Positions 39,863 through 47,959 of a DNA stretch of 47,959 bases are shown here, piece by piece. This DNA is from Falsiroseomonas sp. GTDB lineage: Bacteria > Pseudomonadota > Alphaproteobacteria > Acetobacterales > Acetobacteraceae. Made by a program: the position numbers and the translations under genes. Numbering within the stretch: the first letter of the stretch is position 1; each line of letters opens with the position of its first letter. The notes under the pieces were generated by a model that saw only the letters and a list, made by a program, of their open reading frames with translations, was not told the origin of the DNA and searched no databases. The stretch spans positions 1-47,959 of the forward strand of contig NZ_JAUYTS010000148.1 in the NCBI RefSeq assembly GCF_030695085.1. Direction: 5' to 3'.

Positions 39863-40849
39863 ATGATCCGTCGCCGAGATGCCCTGCTGGGCCTGGCTGC
39901 CCTGGCCGCCCCCGTCACCCTGACCCGCGGCGCGGCGGCGCAGACCTTCCCGAGCCGCGCGGTCCGCATGGTCATCCCCTTCACCGCCGGCGGCAGCAAT
40001 GACGTGGTCGGCCGCATGCTGGCGGACGCCATGTCACAGCGCCTGGGGCAACCCGTGGTGGTGGAGAATCGCGGCGGCGCCGGCGGCGTGATCGGCAATG
40101 ATGCCGTGGCGAAGGCGGAGCCGGATGGCCACACCATCCTGCTGGCGGGGTCCGGCAGCTTCGTCATCTCCTCCCTGGTCCAGACGCGGCTGCCCTATGA
40201 TCCGGTGCGCGATTTCGCCGCCGTCGCCTATCTCGGCGCCTCGCCCAACGTCATCACGGTGCATCCCAGCTTGCGCGCCACCAACCTGCGCGAATTGCAG
40301 GCGCTCGCGAAGGCGCGCGGCGAGCCGCTGCGTTTCGGCACGCCGGGCGTCGGCACCAATGGCCATGCGCTGGGTGCGATGATCGGCGTGGTGCTGGGCA
40401 TCGAGATGGAGCCGATCCACTATCGCGGCACCGGCCCGGCGCTGAACGATTTGATCGCCGGCAGGCTCGATCTGCTGACCAACGCTTCCGCGCCCCTGCA
40501 GCCGCATATCGAGGCGGACAAGATCCGCGCCATCGCCATTGCCGGCCAGTCGCGCAGCGTTGCGCTGCCCAACCTTTCCACCAGCGTGGAACAGGGCTTT
40601 CCTGAACTGGACAGCTCCACCTGGTATGGCTTCCTGGCCCCGGCCGCGACGCCGGCGGACCGCATCGCGGTGCTGCACGCCGCCGCCGTCGCCGCCATCA
40701 ACGAGCCGGATATCAAGCGCCGCCTGATCGCCTCCGGCGTCGATGAGATCGCGCCGAGCCCGGAGCCCGCGCACTTCACCCGCCTGCTCGCCTCCGACCG
40801 TGAGCGCTGGTCGCGCGTGGTCGAGCGCGCCAACCTTCGCGTCCAGTAA
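39863..40849 (+). CDS. Bug/TctC-family periplasmic solute receptor
   Basis: A 328-residue receptor with the N-terminal signal RRRDALLGLAALAAPVTLTRGAAAQ (double/triple Arg, Tat-like). The Bug segments are FPSRAVRMVIPFTAGGSNDV, VVVENRGGAGGVIG and YRGTGPALNDLIAGRLDLL. GGAGGA precedes the ATG. There are no TctAB permease genes nearby. It is followed by an isomerase and an acyl-CoA synthetase, so the ligand is probably an aromatic or aliphatic carboxylate to be CoA-activated after uptake. Confidence 0.92.
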   Translation: MIRRRDALLGLAALAAPVTLTRGAAAQTFPSRAVRMVIPFTAGGSNDVVGRMLADAMSQRLGQPVVVENRGGAGGVIGNDAVAKAEPDGHTILLAGSGSFVISSLVQTRLPYDPVRDFAAVAYLGASPNVITVHPSLRATNLRELQALAKARGEPLRFGTPGVGTNGHALGAMIGVVLGIEMEPIHYRGTGPALNDLIAGRLDLLTNASAPLQPHIEADKIRAIAIAGQSRSVALPNLSTSVEQGFPELDSSTWYGFLAPAATPADRIAVLHAAAVAAINEPDIKRRLIASGVDEIAPSPEPAHFTRLLASDRERWSRVVERANLRVQ

Positions 40850-40863
40850 GGATTTTCGTCCAT

Positions 40864-41646
40864 ATGTCCGACGCCATCCTCCTCACGATCGACAGCGGCA
40901 TCGCGACGCTCACCCTGAACCGGCCGCAGGTGCGCAACGCCATCGACGATGACATGCGCGGCGAGATGATCGCAGCGCTGGAGGCGGTGGCGGCGGACCC
41001 GGCGATCAAGGCGCTGGTCTTGACCGGCGCCGGCACAGCTTTCTGTGCCGGTGGCGATGTGCGCGGCATGAAGAACCGGCTGCAAGCCCCGCCGGAGGAT
41101 GTCGCCATCAATGGCTGGCGGCGCCAGGCGCGCACGCATCGGGCGGTGACGCTGCTGCACCACATGCCGAAGCCGGTGATCGCCGCGGTGAACGGCCCGG
41201 CGGCGGGGCTCGGCGCCGATGTCGCGCTGGCCTGCGATTTTCTTCTCTGCGGCGAATCGGCCAGCTTCACGATGAGCTTTCTCGCCCGCGGGCTGATCCC
41301 GGATGGCGGCGGCATGTATTTCCTGCCGCGCCGCGTCGGGCTGGCCCGCGCCAAGGAACTGGTCTTCACCGCGCGGCGCGTCGATGCGGCGGAGGCGCTG
41401 TCCATTGGCCTGGCCGACCGTGTGGTGCCCGATGCCGAACTCGCCGCGGCGGCGCAGGAATGGGCGCTCCAGATGGGCACGCATTCCATCGCGGCGCTGG
41501 CGCTGGCCAAGGCGACACTGGATCGCAGCCTGGAGACCAGCTTCGAACAGGTGCTGGCCATCGGCAGCCAGTCCCAGGCCATCTGCTACACCACGGCGGA
41601 ACACCGCGCCTCGGTTGCCGCCTTCCTCGAGAAGTCGAAGAAATGA
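40864..41646 (+). CDS. Enoyl-CoA hydratase/isomerase family protein (PaaG-like active site)
   Basis: A 260-residue crotonase-fold enzyme acting on acyl-CoA. The oxyanion hole comes from AFCAGGDVRGM (59-69) and NGPAAGLGADVALACD (110-125). The first hydratase Glu position reads Asp119, and the second is not acidic. Instead Asp147 lies in GLIPDGGGMYFLPR, the arrangement of PaaG and other isomerases. It therefore looks like a double-bond or epoxide isomerase rather than a simple hydratase. The next gene overlaps its stop (ATGA). Confidence 0.9.
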   Translation: MSDAILLTIDSGIATLTLNRPQVRNAIDDDMRGEMIAALEAVAADPAIKALVLTGAGTAFCAGGDVRGMKNRLQAPPEDVAINGWRRQARTHRAVTLLHHMPKPVIAAVNGPAAGLGADVALACDFLLCGESASFTMSFLARGLIPDGGGMYFLPRRVGLARAKELVFTARRVDAAEALSIGLADRVVPDAELAAAAQEWALQMGTHSIAALALAKATLDRSLETSFEQVLAIGSQSQAICYTTAEHRASVAAFLEKSKK

Positions 41647-43679
41647 GCGCCTTCCAGGCGCTGCTGCGCCCGCGCAGCGTGGCGGTGGTGGGCGCTTCCG
41701 CCGATGCCACCAAGACCGGCGGGCGGCCCGTCGGCTATCTGCTGAGGCACGGCTTTGCCGGCGATGTCTGGCCGGTCAATCCGCGCGCCACCGAAATCGC
41801 CGGCCTGCCCTGCTACAAGGATGTGGCGAGCCTCCCGGGCGCGCCGGATGTCGGCATCGTGCTGGTCGGTCCCGAACGCGCGGAAGCCGCCGTGCGGGAT
41901 CTGGCGGCCAGGGGCTGCCAGGCCGCCATCGTACTGGCCGGCGGCTATGGCGAGACCGGCGAGGCCGGGGCGGAAAAGCAATCCGCGCTGAAGCGTGCGG
42001 CCGGGTCCATGCGGCTGCTGGGGCCGAACACCATCGGCGTGGTGAACCTGACCGACCGCATCGTGCTGAGTGCCTCCGGCGCGCTGGAATTCGAGAATCT
42101 GCCACCGGGCGGGCTTTCCGTGGTCTCGCAATCCGGCGGCATTCTGGGCGCGCTGCTGTCGCGTGGCGCAGCCGCGGGCATCGGCTTCGCCAAGCTTATC
42201 GCCACCGGCAATGAGGGCGATATCGAGGTGGCGGAGGTGCTGGACGCGCTGGTGGACGACCCCGCCACAACCGCCATCGCGCTGTATCTGGAAGGCCTGC
42301 GCAACCCGGAACGCTTCCGCGCCGCCGCGCGCCGTGCGGCCGCGGCCGGCAAGCCGGTGGTCGCCTTCAAGGTCGGCCGGTCGGAGGCCGGGGCGCTCGC
42401 CGCCATCTCCCATACCGGCGCCATGGCCGGGGCGGACCGGATGTATGACGCCTTCTTCGCCAGTCTCGGCGTGATCCGGGCCGAGCGGTTCTCGGACCTG
42501 CTGGAGGTGCCCGCCGCCCTGGCGCAGGGCAGGCGCGCGGCGGGGTTCCGGGTGGCGGTGCTGACCTCGACAGGTGGCGCCGGCGCGCTGGTCGCGGATG
42601 CGGTTGGTCTCTCCGGTGGCAGCCTGCCCGCGCCGGATGCCGCTGTGCGGGGGAAACTGGCTGCGCTGCTCGGCGAGGCGCCGGTCGGCAATCCGGTGGA
42701 TGTGACGCTGGCCGGGGTGCGTCCCGACCTGTTCCGCGGCGCCATCCGCACGCTGCTGGACAGCGATGGCTATGATTCCCTGGTCGTCGTCGTCGGCAGC
42801 TCCGCCCTGGCGCAGCCGGAGCTGGTGGCCGATGCGATGCTGGAAGCGCGCGGTGACTCGCAGAAGCCGGTGATCGCCTATGTCAGCCCGCATGCGCCCC
42901 ACATCGCCGCCGGGCTGAATGCGCGTGGCGTGCCGGCCAGCACGACGCCGGAGGGGATTGCCGCGATCCTCGCCGCGCTCGCCCGCCCTGCCTTTCAGCC
43001 CGCAACGTCCAGCTCCGAAACCGTCCCGCCCGGCCTGCCCACCGGCAAGCTGAACGAGGCGGAGAGCAAGGCGCTGTTCGCCCATTTCGGCATCCCCGCG
43101 ACGCGTGAGGCCAGCGCCGTGACGCCTGCGGCGGCGCAGCAGGCCGCGCAAGGCCTCGGCCCGCGCCTGGTGGTGAAGCTGCTGGCGCGCGACCTGGCGC
43201 ATAAATCCGATATCGGCGGCGTGGTCCTGAACGTCACGCCCGATCGGGTGGCGGAGGTCGGCACCGCGCTGCTGGCCAAGCTACCCGGGGCCGAGGGGCT
43301 GCTGGTGCAGGAACAGATCTCCGGCGGCATCGAGATGATCCTCGGCATGGTCCGCGACCCGCATCTGGGCAGCGCCGTGCTGCTCGGCGCCGGTGGCACG
43401 GCGGCGGAGGTGTTCGGCGACACGCAGCTCCGCATGCTGCCGCTGTCCCGCGAGGATGCGGAGGGGATGGTGCGCGGCCTGAAGGTGGCGCGGGTCCTTG
43501 CAGGCTTTAGGGGTGCGCCGCCGGGCGATGTGCCGGCCCTGGTCGATGCGGTGCTCGCCTTCTCCCGCATGGGGGAGGCGCTGGGCGAGCGGCTGCTGGA
43601 AGCCGAGATCAACCCGCTTTTCGTCCTGCCGGAAGGGCAGGGGGTGCGGGCGGCGGATGGGCTGGCGGTGCTGGGGTAG
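41643..43679 (+). CDS. Acyl-CoA synthetase (NDP-forming), acetate-CoA ligase family
   Basis: A 678-residue fusion of the alpha and beta parts of ADP-forming acyl-CoA synthetase. The CoA-binding domain begins LLRPRSVAVVGASADATKTG. The succinyl-CoA-ligase-like part follows with the phosphorylated His257 in ISHTGAMAGADR. A C-terminal ATP-grasp domain (about 460-675) carries VVKLLARDLAHKSDIGGV and EINPLFV. It activates a carboxylate with CoA and ATP reversibly. It is coupled to the isomerase gene by ATGA. The acid it uses is probably the one bound by the Bug receptor at the start of the cassette. Confidence 0.92.
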   Translation: MSAFQALLRPRSVAVVGASADATKTGGRPVGYLLRHGFAGDVWPVNPRATEIAGLPCYKDVASLPGAPDVGIVLVGPERAEAAVRDLAARGCQAAIVLAGGYGETGEAGAEKQSALKRAAGSMRLLGPNTIGVVNLTDRIVLSASGALEFENLPPGGLSVVSQSGGILGALLSRGAAAGIGFAKLIATGNEGDIEVAEVLDALVDDPATTAIALYLEGLRNPERFRAAARRAAAAGKPVVAFKVGRSEAGALAAISHTGAMAGADRMYDAFFASLGVIRAERFSDLLEVPAALAQGRRAAGFRVAVLTSTGGAGALVADAVGLSGGSLPAPDAAVRGKLAALLGEAPVGNPVDVTLAGVRPDLFRGAIRTLLDSDGYDSLVVVVGSSALAQPELVADAMLEARGDSQKPVIAYVSPHAPHIAAGLNARGVPASTTPEGIAAILAALARPAFQPATSSSETVPPGLPTGKLNEAESKALFAHFGIPATREASAVTPAAAQQAAQGLGPRLVVKLLARDLAHKSDIGGVVLNVTPDRVAEVGTALLAKLPGAEGLLVQEQISGGIEMILGMVRDPHLGSAVLLGAGGTAAEVFGDTQLRMLPLSREDAEGMVRGLKVARVLAGFRGAPPGDVPALVDAVLAFSRMGEALGERLLEAEINPLFVLPEGQGVRAADGLAVLG

Positions 43680-43704
43680 GGCGGCCCTTCTGCTATGAAG
43701 GGGC

Positions 43705-44229
43705 ATGTCCGCCCGCCCGATTCGCATCCTCGGCCTAGACCCCGGCCTCCAGCACACTGGCTGGGGGCTGGTGGAGCATGACGGGTACCGCCTCCGCTTC
43801 TGTGCGGAGGGCGTGGTTTCGACCCATGCCGGGGATGATCTGCACCACCGCTTGCTGACGCTGCATCGGGGGCTGGAGGCAGTGATCGCCGAGCAATCGC
43901 CGGATGAAGCGGCGGTGGAGCATACCTATGTCGCCCGCAACCCGGAATCGGCGCTGAAACTCGGCCAGGCGCGCGGCGTGGTGCTGCTGGCGCCCGCGCT
44001 CGCCGGGCTGGTGGTGCGGGAGTATGGCGCGATGGAGGTGAAGCGCGCCGTGGTCGGCAATGGCCATGCGGCGAAGGAACAGGTGCAGGCGATGGTCCGG
44101 CATCTGCTGCCGGGCGTCACCTTCAAGCGCGCGGATGCCGCGGATGCGCTGGCCATCGCCATCTGCCACGCGCATCACCGCTCAACGCGCAACGCCTTCT
44201 CGGCCGCCGTCGCCAAGGCGGCGTCGTGA
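43705..44229 (+). CDS. ruvC: Crossover junction endodeoxyribonuclease RuvC
   Basis: A 174-residue Holliday-junction resolvase. The first catalytic Asp lies in LGLDPGLQHTGWGLVE. The Glu lies in AAVEHTYVARNPESALKLGQ. The last two Asp residues lie in FKRADAADALAIAICHAHH. It cuts junctions held by RuvAB. ruvA starts inside its stop (GTGA). The preceding acyl-CoA synthetase gene ends 25 bases upstream. YebC, often found before ruvC, is not here. Confidence 0.97.
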   Translation: MSARPIRILGLDPGLQHTGWGLVEHDGYRLRFCAEGVVSTHAGDDLHHRLLTLHRGLEAVIAEQSPDEAAVEHTYVARNPESALKLGQARGVVLLAPALAGLVVREYGAMEVKRAVVGNGHAAKEQVQAMVRHLLPGVTFKRADAADALAIAICHAHHRSTRNAFSAAVAKAAS

Positions 44230-44852
44230 TCGGCTCCCTCCGCGGCCTGGTGGACCAGGTGCAGGACGGCGCCTGCGTCTTCGATGTCAACGGCGTCGGC
44301 TACCTGGTGCATTGTTCCCGCAAGACGCTGGACAGGCTGACGGCACGGGACGGCGTGCAGAAACTGCTGGTGGAAACCCGTGTCAGCCAGGATGCCATCA
44401 CCCTGTTCGGCTTCCTCGACGCAACGGAACGCGATGCCTTCCTGGCGCTGATCGAGGTGAAGACGGTCGGCCCGCAGAAGGCGCTGCTGGTGCTGTCCGG
44501 CCTGGCGCCGGGCGATCTGGCGCGCGCCATCGCCACCAAGGAACGCAAGCGGCTGGCGGATGTGAAAGGCCTCGGCGCCGCCACCGCCACCCGCATCGTC
44601 GATGAGCCGGCGATGCAGAAATGGGCGGTCGGCCGCGCCATGCCGGAGGCCGATGGCGTCGGCGCGGGCGAGCCACTGCCCAGCGCCGAGCCTGCCGGGC
44701 CGCAGGCGGATGCGGTCTCGGCCCTGGTCAATCTCGGCTGGAAGCGCCCGGAGGCCGCCGCCGCCGTCGCCCGTGGCGCCCGGCGCCTGGGCGATGACGC
44801 CGCGCTGGCCGCGCTGATCACCGAGGCGCTGAAGGAGATGGCGCCGAGATGA
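44226..44852 (+). CDS. ruvA: Holliday junction branch migration protein RuvA
   Basis: A 208-residue junction-binding protein that recruits the RuvB motor. The N-terminal OB-fold reads [20 protein letters not shown]. The two helix-hairpin-helix segments are around [18 protein letters not shown] and [16 protein letters not shown]. The C-terminal domain III (about 160-205) carries [19 protein letters not shown]. The GTG start overlaps the ruvC stop. ruvB follows after 7 bases. Confidence 0.97.
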   Translation: MIGSLRGLVDQVQDGACVFDVNGVGYLVHCSRKTLDRLTARDGVQKLLVETRVSQDAITLFGFLDATERDAFLALIEVKTVGPQKALLVLSGLAPGDLARAIATKERKRLADVKGLGAATATRIVDEPAMQKWAVGRAMPEADGVGAGEPLPSAEPAGPQADAVSALVNLGWKRPEAAAAVARGARRLGDDAALAALITEALKEMAPR

Positions 44853-44859
44853 GCCAAGC

Positions 44860-45909
44860 ATGAGCGACAGCGAACGCCTGACGGCCGGTGCGCGGCAGGA
44901 GGAAGACGGCGCGGAGGGCAGCCTGCGCCCGCAGAGCCTGTCCGATTTCATCGGCCAGAAGCCGCTGCGGGAGAATCTGCACGTCTTCATCGGTGCCGCG
45001 CGCCAACGTGCCGAGGCGATGGACCATGTGCTGCTGTTCGGCCCGCCCGGCCTCGGCAAGACCACGCTGGCGCAGATCGTCTCCCGCGAGCTCGGCGTCG
45101 GGTTCCGGGCGACGTCCGGCCCGATCCTGCAACGGGCGGGGGATCTGGCGGCGATCCTGACCAACCTCCAGCCACGCGACGTGCTGTTCGTGGACGAGAT
45201 CCACCGCCTGCAGCCGGCCATCGAGGAAACGCTGTATCCGGCGATGGAGGATTACTGCCTCGACCTGATCATCGGCGAGGGCCCCGCCGCGCGCACCGTG
45301 CGGATCGACCTGCCACCCTTCACCCTGGTGGGCGCCACCACCCGCGCCGGCCTGCTGACCCAGCCTTTGCGCGACCGCTTCGGCATTCCCTTGCGGCTGC
45401 AATTCTATGAGGTGGAAGAACTGCTGCTGATCGTCCGCCGGGGGGCGGAGAAGCTCGGCTTCGCGCTGACCGAGGATGGCGCGCTGGAAATCGCCAAACG
45501 CTCCCGCGGCACGCCGCGCGTGGCCGGGCGGCTGCTGCGCCGTATTCGCGACTTTGCCCTAGTCTCCGGCCGCGCCGCGGACCGGCCCATGGTGGATGGC
45601 GCCTTGTTGCGGCTGGAGGTCGATGCGCTCGGCCTCGATGCTCAGGACCGCCGCTACCTGAAGCGCATCGCGGAACACCATAATGGTGGCCCGGTGGGGG
45701 TGGAGACGCTGGCCGCCGCGCTGGCCGAAAGCCGGGATACGCTGGAGGAGGTGGTGGAACCCTTTTTGATCCAGGAGGGCCTGGTGCTGCGGACCCCACG
45801 CGGGCGCATGCTGGGGGAGCCGGGCTGGCGCCATCTGGGCCTGATGCCGCCGCGCGCCATCGCGGCGCAGCTCGACCTGCTGGCCCAGGCGCCACCCTTC
45901 GAGGAATGA
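44860..45909 (+). CDS. ruvB: Holliday junction branch migration ATPase RuvB
   Basis: A 349-residue AAA+ motor. Walker A is GPPGLGKT (61-68), Walker B is DEIH (112-115), sensor 1 is GATTRAG, and the Arg finger lies near [11 protein letters not shown]-terminal winged helix follows ([15 protein letters not shown]). With RuvA it drives branch migration, and RuvC cuts. Length and motifs are normal. ybgC starts 16 bases after it. Confidence 0.98.
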   Translation: MSDSERLTAGARQEEDGAEGSLRPQSLSDFIGQKPLRENLHVFIGAARQRAEAMDHVLLFGPPGLGKTTLAQIVSRELGVGFRATSGPILQRAGDLAAILTNLQPRDVLFVDEIHRLQPAIEETLYPAMEDYCLDLIIGEGPAARTVRIDLPPFTLVGATTRAGLLTQPLRDRFGIPLRLQFYEVEELLLIVRRGAEKLGFALTEDGALEIAKRSRGTPRVAGRLLRRIRDFALVSGRAADRPMVDGALLRLEVDALGLDAQDRRYLKRIAEHHNGGPVGVETLAAALAESRDTLEEVVEPFLIQEGLVLRTPRGRMLGEPGWRHLGLMPPRAIAAQLDLLAQAPPFEE

Positions 45910-45925
45910 GGCAGGGGGCCGGCCC

Positions 45926-46342
45926 GTGGACAAAATGACGACAGAGCACTGCCACACGCTGCGCGTCTATTTTGACGATACGGATGCGGGCGGTGTCGCC
46001 TACCACGCCAACTACCTGAAATGGGCCGAAAGGGCGCGGACTGAATCGTTGCGGGCCATGGACTTGCCGCATTCGCTTATGATGGCGCGTTACAATGCGA
46101 TGCTCGTGGTGCGGCGCATTGAAGTGGAGTATGTGGCCCCGGCTCGACTCGATGATGCGCTGCTTGTGGCGACTCGCGTGGCGGGGGTCGGCGCGGCAAC
46201 CCTGGATTTGGAACAGCGTGTTCTGCGGGGGGATGCGGTGCTGGCGAGGTTAAGGGTTGGGCTGGTCTGCGTGCGCGCCGACGGGCTGCGGCCCACCCGG
46301 CTGCCCGCGCCCTGGCGCGTGGCGCTTGAGGGGCTGGTTTGA
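45926..46342 (+). CDS. ybgC: Tol-Pal-associated acyl-CoA thioesterase YbgC
   Basis: A 138-residue hotdog-fold thioesterase. The YbgC signature VYFDDTDAGGVAYHANYLKWAERART includes the active-site Asp in DTDAGG. It stands before tolQ in the usual order, linking acyl-CoA or acyl-carrier metabolism to envelope maintenance. The GTG at 45926 is used; the ATG at 45935 is the alternative. From about 46040 to 46260 the codons are unlike the neighbours (TTA, CTT, AGG, CGA, ACT, ATT), which is odd for a core gene. Confidence 0.93.
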   Translation: MDKMTTEHCHTLRVYFDDTDAGGVAYHANYLKWAERARTESLRAMDLPHSLMMARYNAMLVVRRIEVEYVAPARLDDALLVATRVAGVGAATLDLEQRVLRGDAVLARLRVGLVCVRADGLRPTRLPAPWRVALEGLV

Positions 46343-46389
46343 GGTTTCGCCGCCCGCTTCGGGTGGCCGCTGAATGAGGAGATTGCGCT

Positions 46390-47151
46390 TTGGGCAATGT
46401 GACCGCGCAGGCCCTGGCACCGATGGCGCACGACATGTCGCTGTGGTCGCTGTTCCTGATGGCGGATTGGGTGGTGAAGGCCGTGATGGTCTCGCTCCTG
46501 CTCGCCTCCGTCTGGGTCTGGGCGATCGTCTTCGAGAAGCTGACCTCGCTGCGCCGGGTGAACCGGGCGGCGGATGGCTTCGAGGACCGCTTCTGGTCGG
46601 GCGGCAGCCTGGAGGAGCTGTTCAGCAAGGAAGGCGAGCAGCCCACCAACCCCATCGCCGCCGTCTTCGGCGCCGCCATGCGCGAATGGCGCCGGTCCTC
46701 CGGCCGCACCATGACCAGCGACCTGGCGGTGACCGGCATGAAGGAACGCGTCGAACGCGCCATGTCGGTGGCCATCACGCGGGAGATGGACCGGCTGGAG
46801 CGCTGGATGGTGTTCCTGGCCACCGTTGCCTCGGCAGCGCCCTTCATCGGGCTGTTCGGCACGGTCTGGGGCATCATGAACAGCTTTTCCGCCATCGCCG
46901 GCATGCAGAGCACCAATCTCGCGGTCGTGGCGCCGGGCATTGCCGAGGCGCTGTTCGCCACCGCGATCGGCCTGGTTGCCGCGATTCCGGCCACCATCGC
47001 CTACAACAAGCTGTCCTCGGACCTCGGGCGCTTCGCCGGGCGGCTGGATGCCTTCGCCGCCGAATTCGGCGCCATCCTGTCCCGCCAATCCGAAGCCGCG
47101 GCGGCCGGACCGGCGACCCCTGTCCCGGCACGCCAGCCGGCGGAGGGCTGA
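46390..47151 (+). CDS. tolQ: Tol-Pal system proton-channel subunit TolQ
   Basis: A 253-residue inner-membrane protein with three helices (about 25-45, 140-160, 180-205). It carries the MotA/ExbB/TolQ core [20 protein letters not shown] and [19 protein letters not shown]. With TolR it uses the proton gradient to energise TolA at the division site. The TTG start at 46390 has GAGGAG 8 bases upstream, an excellent spacing. The C-terminal tail is Ala/Pro-rich. tolR follows after 3 bases. Confidence 0.95.
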   Translation: MGNVTAQALAPMAHDMSLWSLFLMADWVVKAVMVSLLLASVWVWAIVFEKLTSLRRVNRAADGFEDRFWSGGSLEELFSKEGEQPTNPIAAVFGAAMREWRRSSGRTMTSDLAVTGMKERVERAMSVAITREMDRLERWMVFLATVASAAPFIGLFGTVWGIMNSFSAIAGMQSTNLAVVAPGIAEALFATAIGLVAAIPATIAYNKLSSDLGRFAGRLDAFAAEFGAILSRQSEAAAAGPATPVPARQPAEG

Positions 47152-47154
47152 GGT

Positions 47155-47628
47155 ATGGCCGGTGGCAGCTTCGGCGGCAGGAAGGTCGGGCGGGGCGGTC
47201 GGGCGAGCTTCCGGCCGGTCAGCGAGATCAACGTCACGCCGCTGGTGGACGTGATGCTGGTGCTGCTCATCATCTTCATGGTGGCGGCGCCGCTGATGAC
47301 GGTGGGCGTGCCGGTGGACCTGCCGCGCACCCAGGCGAGCAACCTGAACCAGGAACAGGACCCGCTGACCATCTCCGTCACCGCCGAGGGTGCGATCTTC
47401 CTGCAGGAGACGGAAGTGCCGCTGGAGGCGCTGGTGGCGCAGCTTCGCGCCATCCTGGCCAGCAACCAGCAGCAGCCGGGCCAGCCGGAACGCCGCATCT
47501 TCGTGCGCGGCGACCGCGCCATCAGCTATGGGCGGGTGATGGAGGTGATGGGCACCGTCAGCTCCGCCGGCTTCACCCGCGTCGCGCTGCTGGCGGAAAG
47601 CCCGCAAGCCGCGCCGGCGAGGCGCTGA
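47155..47628 (+). CDS. tolR: Tol-Pal system protein TolR
   Basis: A 157-residue single-helix membrane protein of the ExbD/TolR family. The helix contains [20 protein letters not shown], with the conserved proton-relay Asp in LVDVM. The rest is a periplasmic domain ending in [16 protein letters not shown]. The N-terminal 20 residues are Gly/Arg-rich ([15 protein letters not shown]). GGAGGG lies 7 bases before the ATG. It sits between tolQ and tolA. Confidence 0.96.
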   Translation: MAGGSFGGRKVGRGGRASFRPVSEINVTPLVDVMLVLLIIFMVAAPLMTVGVPVDLPRTQASNLNQEQDPLTISVTAEGAIFLQETEVPLEALVAQLRAILASNQQQPGQPERRIFVRGDRAISYGRVMEVMGTVSSAGFTRVALLAESPQAAPARR

Positions 47629-47638
47629 GGGGGCCGGC

Positions 47639-47959
47639 TTGTCAGGCGCCGTCCTACAATTCGGGGATGATGACCGGGCGCTGAAGCGCTGGGCGGCAAT
47701 CTCGCTCGGCCTGCATGTGCTGCTGGGCGTGGCCGGGCTGCTCTATGGCTATGCGCGGCCGCTGCCGCCGCCGGTCGAGATGGCGATGTCGGTGGAATTC
47801 ACCTCCCCCGAGCCGCCGGCCCAGGCGCGCGGCGACCAGCCCGGCCCCGCCGCGCCGGCCGATGCCGTGCCGGCGCCGCCCGATCCTTCCCCGGTGCCGC
47901 CGGTGCCGGAGCCGCCGACCAACGCGCCGCCCCAGCCAACGCCGCCGCCACCGCCGCCG
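47639..47959 (+). CDS. tolA: Tol-Pal system protein TolA (partial)
   Basis: The first 107 residues run off the window edge. A short cytoplasmic lead ([17 protein letters not shown]) is followed by one helix ([21 protein letters not shown]) and then a proline-rich periplasmic linker ([23 protein letters not shown]). This is the layout of TolA, which spans from the inner membrane towards Pal and TolB. The TTG at 47639 has GAGGGG upstream and lies 10 bases after tolR. Context makes the call; the diagnostic C-terminal domain is outside the window. Confidence 0.88.
   Translation, partial: MSGAVLQFGDDDRALKRWAAISLGLHVLLGVAGLLYGYARPLPPPVEMAMSVEFTSPEPPAQARGDQPGPAAPADAVPAPPDPSPVPPVPEPPTNAPPQPTPPPPPP

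Noticed and set aside
1..47959. Search by eye for tRNA, rRNA, CRISPR repeats, insertion sequences, integrases and attachment sites
   Set aside because: Nothing convincing on either strand. The lone SH3-M15 peptidase is not enough to call a prophage.

Overview
The window is GC-rich (roughly 70% by eye), densely coded DNA from a free-living alphaproteobacterium. The best fit is the Acetobacteraceae (Roseomonas-like). The evidence is the ruvC-ruvA-ruvB-ybgC-tolQ-tolR-tolA order, many 4-bp ATGA/GTGA gene overlaps, frequent GTG and TTG starts, and a large share of periplasmic solute receptors (two Bug/TctC, two TRAP DctP, one AfuA/FbpA type, one Leu/Ile/Val type). The genus is inference. I see no rRNA, tRNA, CRISPR array, insertion sequence or prophage block. 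There is no gene-free stretch over 300 bases.

Layout. 1-739: a solute receptor cut by the left edge. 879-7979: housekeeping and accessory genes (quinone oxidoreductase, SAF-domain oxidoreductase, EamA exporter, esterase, metallophosphoesterase, a photolyase-like protein with unusual domain order, an AlkA-type glycosylase). 7981-15014, minus strand: a TRAP transporter with two tandem DctP receptors, each with its own similar promoter, plus an aldehyde dehydrogenase and a lactate-permease-family protein. 15062-19929: a gamma-glutamylcyclotransferase, two tandem EamA transporters, a ketopantoate-reductase-like gene coupled to an SDR, and an SH3/M15 peptidase. 20012-25236, minus strand: a putative cyclic-ureide (hydantoin or allantoin-like) operon. 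It holds a cyclic amidohydrolase, a GlcG/HbpS protein, an orphan Bug receptor, a small membrane protein and two N-carbamoyl-amino-acid amidohydrolases. Next come an Old Yellow Enzyme and a divergent Lrp/AsnC-dadA pair with a clear palindromic operator.

28974-38753 is the most interesting block: inositol catabolism (iolG, SDR, inositol-monophosphatase-like gene; divergent iolD-iolE) lies directly beside an ABC importer of the so-called ferric family. Its receptor carries the His-Asp...Glu pattern I recall from AfuA, a hexose-phosphate receptor. I propose uptake of an inositol phosphate (or other polyol phosphate), removal of phosphate, then oxidation through the iol route. iolA, iolB, iolC and iolJ are not in the window.

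38855-43679: a LysR regulator with a LysR-type box, divergent from a Bug receptor, a PaaG-like isomerase/hydratase and an ADP-forming acyl-CoA synthetase, probably a carboxylate-activation cassette. 43705-47959: the Holliday-junction resolution genes ruvCAB followed by the envelope genes ybgC-tolQRA, with tolA cut by the right edge. Several transcription units end in perfect GC-rich hairpins that lack a T-run.
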